DNA of 32,936 nucleotides from assembly GCA_013416795.1 (NCBI GenBank), contig RQSC01000018.1:233852-266787 (forward strand), written 5' to 3'. The notes under the pieces were generated by a model. That model did not search any database. It was given only the letters and a program-made list of their open reading frames with translations, and was not told where the DNA came from. Below, piece after piece: positions 10,001 to 17,640 of the stretch (position 1 is the stretch's first letter; each line of letters starts with the position of its first letter). This DNA is from Prasinococcaceae sp. CCMP 1430. Its lineage: Eukaryota; Prasinodermophyta; Palmophyllophyceae; Prasinococcales; Prasinococcaceae. A program made the position numbers and the translations under genes.

Positions 10001-10189
10001 GTAGTCTTGCGAGGAGTTCACGCGCGCACAGAGCTCTTCCACGGGCGCGTCCACGCACCCCTTGCGACTACGGTCGACGCGCGCCGCTCCGTAGAGCGCC
10101 GTCATCGCTGCTGCGCGTCGCTGCTCAAACGCGGTGCCGCCGCCGCCGCCGCCGCCGCCGCATGCTGCCGCCGGCGTTGCCGCGACCAT
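7016..10189 (-). CDS. Wybutosine-synthesis fusion: TYW3 + TYW2 + JmjC (TYW5-like)
   Basis: 1057 residues in one uninterrupted frame from ATG at 10189. Residues about 21-230 match TYW3, the SAM-dependent methyltransferase of the yW pathway (KGCVDAP, SSQDYYTTSSCSGR, GEWLYLEHG, FEPFILAVEC, NKRHVCSV, SNGKMHDNWARIERF). Residues about 280-710 match TYW2/Trm12, the aminocarboxypropyl transferase (DVTQVMYSSGN, DLFAGIGYFTIPL, ACEWNAPAAQALRHNLRRNG, HRVLLGLIPTSEKSW). Residues about 760-1000 are a JmjC fold with Fe(II) ligands H905, D907 and H978 and a likely 2-oxoglutarate Lys at 920, ending SVSANVFWRG as in TYW5, the wybutosine hydroxylase. TYW1 and the TYW4 methyltransferase are not in the window. Substrate is tRNA-Phe position 37; action in the cytosol is inferred. 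The poly-Gly near the N-terminus comes from a GCC microsatellite. The internal Met at residue 29 is an alternative start. Confidence 0.93.
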   Translation of the reverse strand: MVAATPAAACGGGGGGGGTAFEQRRAAAMTALYGAARVDRSRKGCVDAPVEELCARVNSSQDYYTTSSCSGRLALFQEPRAPGGDGGDETDFDPKRKRGGGEWLYLEHGLADAEAVVRAASCARDTSPHAGPLTLRFEPFILAVECRSAQAAAALVAAAVGAGLRESGIAPSNKRHVCSVRCSVRLEVPVALNGELLVSDRYLRTLVRLSNGKMHDNWARIERFEKAFDHLTCVYAPTCSDIPAALGALNVTDGAPATDVSAQCALAPPAALAVRKRCAKAWKDALKSSKLLDRSMRVPVTETEVVLPIVHAAAVGVLGSAASGASTYGELAVAADGSDESDADVRVLQILAAAIGLLDRVSEARVVRDEEFGVEGGQGDGGRSAVLTRTSLTPRDALRVGLCDYLRAATTAGTRSLDARAADALAAAEAKALRWEMLGDVAMLSQRAFTAEEWAPYIEAAATAGVDAPPSIWEVVARALGCNRLARQAEIDASEKRHSRAAILYARSGAAASGGWTEVRDNGVVYGLDVTQVMYSSGNGTEKRRMGDVHARGETVVDLFAGIGYFTIPLLRRAGVAHLVACEWNAPAAQALRHNLRRNGVEARCEVREGDNRKMAPKGVAHRVLLGLIPTSEKSWHTAVEALRPEGGILHVHANVRTDETQTWARGCAASLESLATARSCGGPPLRCIVQHIERVKSYAPRVDHIVVDVACYPKAGMAPLLRTPGVAGAADAARHICPKPLPARVRVLEAGERDVCTIGADLRHGMVPAVITGLKVLPAGPDAWSPERMAASACAGASVTVHECNDTAALDFVGKNFKYVRMGFGDFVRKAAAIPSPNGGAARSTQCLYLRSVGRDSRSDRANLEKDFPDLAQGVALPSELYAPERYHSSILRVTSPGCSLWPHFDVMENALVQLRGSKRVLLFPPAAATSLGIAPDSSSTRLLDEADMLAAAQHMGALECVLRPGDTLYIPALWVHAVATLDDFSVSANVFWRGLAPSELAAKDLYGNRDPVRAEAAASLARQAGDALAKLPEPYRAFYGERCTRTLRQRASCSG
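10136..10160. repeat. GCC trinucleotide microsatellite
   Basis: About eight GCC units, read on the minus strand as the poly-Gly run at residues 11-18 of the TYW fusion protein. Confidence 0.85.
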
Positions 10190-10651
10190 CGCTGCCGCCG
10201 CGCGCCGGGGGCAGAACTTCGAGGGCCCCCGGGGAATGGCTCGCCAACGCGTCGCCCTGCAGAGCGCGCGCGCACACTGGCAGCCGCCGCAGCATTTGGC
10301 CGCCCGCCCTGCAGCGACGCGGAGTTACGGTTACAATCGCATCTCACCTTGTTGTTGATATTCCTCCCACCCTCGACAATGATGCATAGCGTGTCGTGGT
10401 GCTTGATATTTGGGGTAGTGGTAGGGTCTTATCATACTACAAGTGCATGCACAGAGGCTCTGCCTGCATTTCAGCACTTCTGTGACGGGAATTTCAGATG
10501 CATTATCTGGTGAATTACGGAGTGTATTCGATGCAAGTTCCATTCCGCGGTTTGTGTAGTCCCGGCGGCGGCCAAGCGGCGGCCGCGCTGGCGCGCGCGT
10601 GCGCGAGCGCTCCCGCATGATGTGGACCGGAGAGGGGGACGGAGGCGGGGC
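10190..10651. promoter_or_regulatory. Bidirectional intergenic region, TYW fusion / Puf6 gene
   Basis: About 460 bases between divergent genes. Bases 10320-10560 are noticeably less GC-rich than the surroundings, with ATGATGCAT, TATCATAC and ATGCATTATC words. No coding similarity was seen. Promoter function is inferred from position. Confidence 0.45.
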
Positions 10652-13027
10652 ATGAGCAGGTGGGACGGCTTGAGGCGTGGTGTGGCGTGGCTCGGGCCCG
10701 GAGGCTGAGGGCAGGCGTCCCCTCGCTCGCGAGTCCGGCGCGAGCCGCTCGCCACGGGGCCACAGCGCACGCGCCCAGCGCTGGCGCCGCGCGTGAGCGT
10801 TTGCGCAGGTGCCAGCGCTTGCGCGGTGGGGAGGGACCGTGCGCTTTTTCGAATCCTTCTTGTCGGCCTTGGCGGCGGCCGTGGCGGACGTGGTGGTGGG
10901 CGCAGTGGGCGCGGAGGCGGGCGCGGTGGCGGGCGCAGCGGGAAGGCGCCGCGTGGGGGCGGCAGCGGTCGCGCAGACGGCGGCGATGTGACCAAGCCCA
11001 AGGGCGGCGAGCGCGGCTGGGCCAAGGCAGGGGGCATGTCCTTCCTCAAGGGTCCCTCGCGCGGCGAAGGCGTCAAGGCGGCTACCGAACCGAAGAAATT
11101 GTCGGCCGCGCAGCACGCTAAGGCGCGCAACGACGCCAAGAGTGTGACTAAGGCAGTCGTCAAGGACGCGGTGGCACACTGGGAAAAGTTCCGCACGACG
11201 ACGGCACCGAAGGCTGAGCGCGAGCGCCACGCTGACGCCGCGCTGGACGCGATGGCCGGTGACCTGGTGGCGCTGTGCATGGGGCCGAAGACGGCGCGCG
11301 TCGCACAGTCGGCCCTCAAGTGCGCGTCCGACGCCAAGCGTGCGGCAGCGTTTGCCGAGCTCACGCCGCACATGGCCGAGCTCGCCAAGGGGCGCCACGC
11401 GCACTTCGTGGTGAAGAAGCTGCTCGACTACTTCGAACGCAACGATACGGCCGCGCTCGAGAGTGCACTGAAGCGCAAGACGGCTATGCTGCTTCGCCAG
11501 CAGTGGAGCGCGGGCGTGGTCGACCACCTGTACCACCTCGTGTCGGCCAAGCGCAGGAGGTTCATGCTGCTCGAGCTGTACGGCAAGGAGTTCACGCTGT
11601 TCGGCGCCGAGGACAACGTCGGTGCGGCTGCCGCTGATGCCGACGCCGAGCGCGCACCGACGCTGCCGCGCCTGCTCGCCAAGGCGAGCGGCGCAGACGC
11701 CCGCCGCGAAATTCTGCGGCGCACATACGACGCAATGTGGCCATGCATCGAGAAGGGGCTTGTTGACAGCCCGTTGGTGCACAAGTGGCTGGCTGAGTTC
11801 CTGCCCGTGTGCCTGCCCGGCCAAATGGAGGAGCTCGTCGAGGCGCTGTGCGGACCAGTGCTGCTGCGCATGATGCACACCAAGGATGGGGCCGCGGCCT
11901 GCTCGTGGATCGTGTCGCGCGCAACCCCCAAGCAGCGCAAGGCGCTCGCCAAGGCATGCAAGGGCCATGTGGCGAAGATTGCTTCCAACGAACACGGCGC
12001 GATCGTTATGGCCGCCTTTCTCAGCGTCCTCGATGACACGGCGCTCGCCAACAAGGCGCTGCTCGGTGAGCTTCGGGCGGGAGCGGATGACGTGGTGTGC
12101 AGTCGTGCCGCAGGGCGCATGGTCGCCGCGGCGGCGCTCGCGCCGCCGTCGGCGACCTCCGTCGGCGCAGAGGCGGTGGCGATGTTCGAGGCATGCGGCG
12201 TGCTTATCTCCGCAACGCAGGGCGAGAACGCCGATGCCGACGCCGACGCCGGTGAGCTTGCGGGCGATGGCGACGATGACAGCGATGACGATGGCGACAT
12301 TGCGGCTGAGATTGCCGAGGCTGCACGCGCCAAAAAAGCGGCGGCAAAGGCGGGCACCTCGGGCGTGAGCAAGAAGGCTGGCGAGAGGCGGCGACAGGAG
12401 CTCCTCGGCGGCTCAGGCCAGCTGGGCGCCACGGTGTGCGCGGCGGCCGCACGCAACGTCGGCAAGCTCATGCGTGATAGCAAAGGTGCCGGCGAGCTGC
12501 TCGTGGCGCTGGTCACTTCCACGAGCCTCGCACAGGCATGTCCCGAGGGACTGGCCGAGGTGTGCGAAGCCATCGCGGAGGAGGCCGCCAGGGAGGAGGC
12601 AGGTGAGGCTGAGGCGGGTGGAGAGACGGAACGGGACAAGAGTGACGGGGACGAAGGAGAGGACGAGGACGAGGAAGAGTGGGAGCCTGTGCGCACGCAC
12701 TTTTCCGGCAGCCGACTGCTGCGCCGGCTTCTGCAAGCGTCCCCTTTGGAGGGGCTGTCGCCCTCTCTGGCAGCGCGTGTGTGGCAGCGGGCGGTCAGCG
12801 GCAAAGTATCGATCTGGGGAAAGGACCATGGCGCCAAGGTGGTGGCGGCGCTGTGCGCAAGCGTGGACGCCGACGTCGCGAAGGCTGCGGCTCAGGAGGT
12901 CAAAGCAGCTGTGAAGGCCGGCGAGCTCGCCAAGGACGCGGTGCGAGTCGGCGGCAAGCGTGCCGCGGTCGAGGTGGCCGATGCTCCCAAATCGGCCTCA
13001 AAAACGAGCAAGCGCCTGCGGAAATGA
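10652..13027 (+). CDS. Puf6/PUM3-type pumilio-repeat and CPL-domain nucleolar protein
   Basis: The continuous frame ends at TGA 13025. Similarity to Puf6/PUM3 starts around AVVKDAVAHWEKFR and includes puf-like repeats (ARVAQSALKCAS, RHAHFVVKKLLDY, LVHKWLAEFLP, DGAAACSWIVSRATPKQRK, HVAKIASNEHGA), the CPL segment RRQELLGGSGQ, an acidic stretch DEGEDEDEEE, and the final GSRLLRRLL...KDHGAKVVAAL block with a Lys-rich tail. Puf6 relatives bind rRNA or mRNA and act in 60S ribosome assembly. The 5' end is uncertain. An RGG-rich leader precedes the first in-frame Met at 11036, but the frame has no ATG back to its stop at 10706. I propose a tiny first exon 10652-10659, then intron 10660-10905 (GTGGGA...GCGCAG, with a pyrimidine tract near 10842-10865). 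This gives M-S-S followed by GRGGGRGGGRSGK. The minimal alternative starts at 11036. Confidence 0.83.
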
Positions 13028-13552
13028 GGCAACGTGAGGAGGTGCGTGAGCTCACGCGTGCCTTTTAGTACACGCGGGTGAGGGGCGCTCGCGCGCATCC
13101 ACATTGGCTGTGAGGACAAGCACGCTTCCACAGCCCGGGCAGCGCTCGTGCCGTCCGTCGGCACTGGCGTCTTCCGGGCGATGAGTGGTCCACCCGATCA
13201 AATTCTGGGTGTGCCTTGCTAATCTGAGCTGGGCCCACGCCACGCCGGCGGTATGCCTTGTGTGCCATACGAGTATCCAGCGTCAGCTTGGTTGCCTTCG
13301 ACACCGGTGCTGACAATCTGCTTCCTGCATGGCTCTGTACCTGCGCCCGCGTGCTCTTTGACTCCTTACGGAAGGCTCTCTCCGGTCAGCGCAGGCATGT
13401 GTGGTGCTCGTCCGTTCGTGGCGTAAGCAGCATGGTTCCTTGTGATGCTGGTTGGGGTCGGCACCCGGGTCTTATTACTTGTTTGTGCGTGTGGGCACCG
13501 TGCGGAGCAGTTGCAGAGCATACACGCGCTCTTGAGGCCACCGCAGCGAGAG
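13028..13552. other. Convergent intergenic gap
   Basis: 525 bases between the 3' ends of the Puf6 gene and the DUF2064 gene. On the minus strand two short frames carry odd but unidentified text: TLDTRMAHKAYRRRGVG around 13265 and a CPGCG motif around 13140. Neither has a partner zinc motif or a family I recognise. They could be chance or a decayed element. Confidence 0.35.
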
Positions 13553-14607
13553 TTACGCGCGCTCAGCCTCGGCCTTTGCTCTCGCTGCGCACACGTCGAT
13601 CCTGTCTAGGAGCCAGTGGTCCTTGGGCGCGCCCGCTGCCCACTCGCCGAGGCTCGCCTCATCGTCTACATCCACGAGCATCGGCAGCGTCGTCGCGGGC
13701 GCCACGGACGCACCCGCGGCGGCGAGTGCAGCTTCAGTGCGTGCGCGTACCTCGGATGTGCTCCATGGAATGTCCTCGAAGGCCTGCGGCACGCTGCGCC
13801 CCCCGAGTGCGAGCAAGTAGTACCCACCGTCGGCGGCAGGGCCAATGCAAGCGTCGAAGCCGGGCGGGTGCTCTATGCCGCGCACTGCAGCGACTGCCGC
13901 GTTGATGGTGTCAGCGGTCAGGCCCGGCGCATCGCTGCCGATTGCGACGACGACGGGCACATCCGCCGCCTTTGCGGCGGGCTCGTCGCTCCCGTCCGCC
14001 TCCCCGCATGCGAACGCGTCCTCGAACGCGTGCGACAGCCTGGGTCCGAGGCCGTCCGCTTGGTGCTGCGCGACGACCTCATATTCCCGTGCGAGTGCGC
14101 CGCCGCGCAGTGACGCGACAAACTTTCTCATCGCCCCTACCTCGCTTGCGTCCGCGACCATCAACGCCTTGCGCGTGAGCGCCGTCACACGCGCGCCCTC
14201 AACGAGCGTGTGCTCGAGCATGCGTGCGTAGAGCGCTGCGGCAGCGCCATCGCCGGCCGTCGCCGCGAGGCGTGTCTTCACCTTGCCCGCGACAGGCAGC
14301 CTCGCAAAGACAAGCAGTGACGTACTTGCCGGCGCTCGCGCCTTCGCAGCCCCCCCATAGCCCGCGTCCGCTTCCTCGGCAGCTTCCTGGGTGGCGCGCA
14401 GCAGCGGATGCGCACGGGAGGGAGGGGCGGTGTTAGAGCGCCTATGCGCCTCGAGGCTGCTCGCCCGTGCGGCCGCGTGCGCGGGCCGGCTGGGCGCGCC
14501 GTCACCTCAATGCCGTGCCCTTGCATTGCCGCCGAGGCCTCATTGATCGACACCGTCGGCAATTGCGTCGCCCTGCGGTACGACTCGCCAGTCCTGTTCG
14601 ACGCCAT
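13553..14607 (-). CDS. DUF2064 / TIGR04282-type GT-A glycosyltransferase-like protein (2 exons)
   Basis: Exon 1 is 14607-14506 (ATG, 34 codons) and exon 2 is 14386-13553; the 119-base intron has donor GTGACG, a CTAAC branch point, a C/T-rich tract and acceptor CCCAG. The junction is phase 0 and gives 311 residues. Exon 2 carries the family's hallmarks: LLVFARLPVAGKVKTRL (about residues 58-74), IGSDAPGL, PAADGGYYLLAL, FEDIPWSTSEV and LPMLVDVDDE. This is the GT-A-like family common in cyanobacteria and other bacteria, in which the KTRL loop and SDxPG segment form the nucleotide-sugar site. Its substrate is not established. The frame of exon 2 has no ATG before the KTRL motif, so the intron is needed for a start, which supports the model. 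A bacterial or plastid-ancestor origin is inferred from the family. Confidence 0.82.
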
Positions 14608-14949
14608 CGCGCGCGTGCCAGCGCGCACCGGCCGCGCGCGGCTGCAGACGCGCGTGAGCGCGCCAGTCGTGGGCCCGCCCACGCACGTGCAAGGTCGCAG
14701 GGGTGCGTCGGCAGGCAGCGCTCCCCAACGAGCGCGCAGAGAAGCTCTCGAGGCTGCGTGCGCACATACACACGCACACGTATGGCGCGAGCGCGGCGCC
14801 TTGCCCCGACCTCCGCGGCCGCAAGGTGTGCTCAGACGCACAGCCGGGAAATCCTCTCGCGGCATTGGCGGCGCCTGCAGCGGACTGCGCGTTGGCGGCA
14901 GAGGGTGCTGCGGGGCGACACGTTCACACGCGTGCGAGACTTTCGATGC
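14608..14949. other. Spacer between DUF2064 gene and Amt-PP2C gene
   Basis: 342 bases upstream of the DUF2064 start and downstream of the Amt-PP2C stop, all minus strand. GC-rich, with alternating CGCACA/CACACG words around 14758-14782. No gene was recognised. Confidence 0.35.
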
Positions 14950-17640
14950 TTACTCCACGCCAGGGACGTCTACGGCGCCGCGCTCCTTGTCTCCCTCGTC
15001 TCCTATCGCCGCCTCGGGCGCGTCGCTCAGGACTCGCACGAGGGTCTCGAGCATGGCGGTGCCGCCGGCGTCGGCTGCGGTCCGAAAGTCGCACCCCGCG
15101 GGCGTCTCCCGTGACCAGTTCATGCTGGCGATTGTGATGTCGTCCGGGCAGCCACGATTGGCGCGCCGCACGCTGGCGAGGTAGGCCAAGTGAGCAGCGG
15201 CTCCTTTGGCCTTGACGCGCCGCACCGCTGCGGCAACCTCGGAGTCTTTGGCGACGTCCCAGAGGCCGTCCGACGCGACCACTAGCTGGGCCCAACCCAC
15301 CGCGGGAGGCAGCCTGCCCAGGTCGACCTGGCACACGTGTGGCGTGCCCATGACGCAGGCGTGCGCACGCGCATCACCCAGCGAGCGGCTCACGGCGAGG
15401 CCCCCGGGGTACACGCGCAGCGGCCCGACCAGCATGCCCGTGGAGCGCTCCTGTATGCGTCCCACGACAGCCCCGGCGGCCCTGACGCGGCGGACCTCTG
15501 ACTGCGAGTCTTCCGGGCGATGGTCCACAGAGAGGCGCACGTGCGCGGGTACGATGCCCTTGAAGAGGCCCGAGACGGCGCTGCCGCACTTCCCCCCGCT
15601 GCCTGGCCCAGCGCCCTCGTGCACCTCGGGCGTGATCAGTACGCACCTCGAGTCGCCCGCGTTGGCGACTGTGACAACGTCGCCGACAATCACCACCACT
15701 GTAGCGGTAGCCCCCGCTTTGACGCACGCGGCCTTGATCTCGGCGTCGAGTCGCTCCATGGCAGAGGTCAAAGCCGCGGGAAGAGCTGCCACGAGCGCCC
15801 CATCGGTCGTCGGCGACGCGCCTACTACGGGCGCCAGCGCGTCGAGCAGTGCAACCGGAAGGCGTTGGCGCGCCATCTCGGCTCCCTCGGCGCCACCGTG
15901 CCCGTCAAAAACACAGAACAGCCGCGCGCCCTTGAGCGCGCTCGCCTCGAGCTCTTCGTCGCTGAGGGTGCTGCGCCATTCGAGGTAAGTGCCGCCCACA
16001 CCGCTTTTGGCCGCGCGCCTCCCCGAGGGCAGCACCAGCACGCGGTCCTCTCCCTTGGCACACCTGGCGTGCACACGCCAGTCGATCGTCCAGGGGCCAT
16101 TGACTGGCGTGTCCGTTGAGCGGCGTGGGTGCGTGAACGAAATCATCTCGTCGCAGCTGCCGGGGGGCGCTGTGAGAGAACCCCCTGTTGCGGCGCTGCT
16201 GTGGCCCATGGCGGCCCGCTTGGCGTCGCATCTCCCCGCTGCCACGGCGCGCCGCAGGCGCAGCCTGGCTCTCGCTCCTCTCGCCGCCAATCTGGCCCAA
16301 GCAAGGCGAAGGCGCGCTCCAGCGAGCTCCCCACTCGTCATACCGGTGGAGACGTACTTGAACACTGGCTTGACGCTGGTCAGCAGGTTCGCGGGATTGT
16401 CCTCGATCCCGTCCCCTGTGTCGCGCGCCGCGCCCCCACGCGCCGAGCCCTCCCTTGCGAGCGAGTGCAGGTTCATCAGGAGCGCAACGATGTCCTCGCG
16501 CTCCATGATGCCGACGCGCTCTGTTGCACTCTCGAGCTCTTCATTCCCGGCTGCGCTGGCGGCGGCTCCTTGGCCTGGCGCGGTGTCCATGCCGCCAGAG
16601 CTGGGGGGCGCGCTCGCGAGCCAATCGACCGCCCAGAAGTAGCCCCCGACCACACCCATCGCCGTCACCAGCACCACTAGTGCTAGCGCCAGCCCCCCGA
16701 GGGCGCGCCACCCTACCGCGCTCGTCGCGTTTGCAGCGCCCGCGCCGTACACGACCCCCAAAAGCCCATTGTCGGTGACGGTGACCCCAAAGATCAAGCC
16801 TACGAGCGCACCCACACCGTGCACGGCGATGGTGTTGAGTGCATCATCGATGCGCACGTTGGCGAGCGCGAGAGTGGCGGCCACGAAGCCCAGCCCTGCA
16901 CAGGCTCCAATGAGCGCGGCCACATGCAGGTCCACGGTGCCGGCGACTGCAGTGGCCGCCGCAGCGCCTGCGAGTGCCCCGCGCACGGCCGTGTAAGGCG
17001 CTAACACGCCGAAGCCTCGTCCGCGGTGCCACGAGACCACGGACACGGCGGCGCACGCTACAAGCGCGCCCGTGGCGGGCGCCATGACCAGCGCGGCTGT
17101 TGCGGCGCCGACAACGTCCGCAGAGCCCATTGTACCGCCTGCGACGAGAGCCCACGGTACCGCGAGCGCACCGCTCAGCAGCAAGCCCACGAGCAGCACG
17201 AGCGCGCTCACCCCACCGAGGCCGTCATTCGAGCCCTCGAGGCCGCTCGCAGGAGCGTCTTCATCACCGGTGCCCCTGGGCGCCTCTTCCTTCGAGGCGG
17301 CCGGCCTTGCAAAGCGCCGCCGGCCGCGCATGTCGCGGCGCGATCCACGCACCAGTGCCATCGCCAGCACGGCCGACCCCGCGGCGAGGTGGGTGCATGC
17401 CGCACCCCCTACGTCGAGCGCGCCCGTGGCTGCCAGCCCCCCCCCGCCACTTGCGCCGGGGGCGAGCGCGCCCCCGTGGGACCATGCGACGCGCATCGCC
17501 ACAGGGCTCACCACGCCACCGATGAGCGCGCCCAGCGAGGCGCTCGAGAGCATGGTGGGCGCGCGGTCCCCCGCCCCGGCAGACGCGACTGCCGCTGCCA
17601 ACGCCGCCAACGCGGCCAGGTGCGCGCGCGCCAGCTCCAT
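14950..17640 (-). CDS. Ammonium-transporter-like membrane domain fused to a PP2C protein phosphatase
   Basis: One open frame; counted from the first ATG (17640) it has 896 residues. Residues about 1-345 resemble the later part of Amt/Rh channels: W53 in VAWSHGG, D76, first pore His H84 (GGAACTHLAAGS), and a C-terminal half with RIDDALNTIAVHGVGALVG containing the second pore His H274. The TM1-TM2 signatures are absent and the usual WFxFN block is replaced by LLLSGALAV. After a linker of about 150 residues comes PP2C (about 498-842): KGED (531-532), VFDGHGG with D579, VANAGDSR with D663, LSVDHRPED, GGLAVSRSLGD, VASDGLWDV with D791, and CPDDITI with D833/D834. All expected metal ligands are present. 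The frame stays open 5' to about 18010 without an ATG and adds one hydrophobic segment (VVAIVAAVVAFAAW), so an upstream exon is possible. It faces away from the AMT gene. Confidence 0.85.
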   Translation of the reverse strand: MELARAHLAALAALAAAVASAGAGDRAPTMLSSASLGALIGGVVSPVAMRVAWSHGGALAPGASGGGGLAATGALDVGGAACTHLAAGSAVLAMALVRGSRRDMRGRRRFARPAASKEEAPRGTGDEDAPASGLEGSNDGLGGVSALVLLVGLLLSGALAVPWALVAGGTMGSADVVGAATAALVMAPATGALVACAAVSVVSWHRGRGFGVLAPYTAVRGALAGAAAATAVAGTVDLHVAALIGACAGLGFVAATLALANVRIDDALNTIAVHGVGALVGLIFGVTVTDNGLLGVVYGAGAANATSAVGWRALGGLALALVVLVTAMGVVGGYFWAVDWLASAPPSSGGMDTAPGQGAAASAAGNEELESATERVGIMEREDIVALLMNLHSLAREGSARGGAARDTGDGIEDNPANLLTSVKPVFKYVSTGMTSGELAGARLRLAWARLAARGARARLRLRRAVAAGRCDAKRAAMGHSSAATGGSLTAPPGSCDEMISFTHPRRSTDTPVNGPWTIDWRVHARCAKGEDRVLVLPSGRRAAKSGVGGTYLEWRSTLSDEELEASALKGARLFCVFDGHGGAEGAEMARQRLPVALLDALAPVVGASPTTDGALVAALPAALTSAMERLDAEIKAACVKAGATATVVVIVGDVVTVANAGDSRCVLITPEVHEGAGPGSGGKCGSAVSGLFKGIVPAHVRLSVDHRPEDSQSEVRRVRAAGAVVGRIQERSTGMLVGPLRVYPGGLAVSRSLGDARAHACVMGTPHVCQVDLGRLPPAVGWAQLVVASDGLWDVAKDSEVAAAVRRVKAKGAAAHLAYLASVRRANRGCPDDITIASMNWSRETPAGCDFRTAADAGGTAMLETLVRVLSDAPEAAIGDEGDKERGAVDVPGVE

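Noticed and set aside
10331-11995. 554-codon minus-strand frame opposite the Puf6 gene
   Set aside because: It is antisense to well-matched Puf6 coding sequence; its Arg/Ala/Pro-rich text fits no family, and GC-rich codons leave antisense frames open by chance.
11428-12837. 469-codon Ser/Ala-rich minus-strand frame
   Set aside because: Also antisense to Puf6; the Ser-rich text is the mirror of the acidic and Ala codons on the plus strand.
14758-14782. Alternating CGCACA/CACACG words as a CRISPR or ordered array
   Set aside because: Short purine-pyrimidine alternation without spacers or fixed unit length; a simple low-complexity tract.
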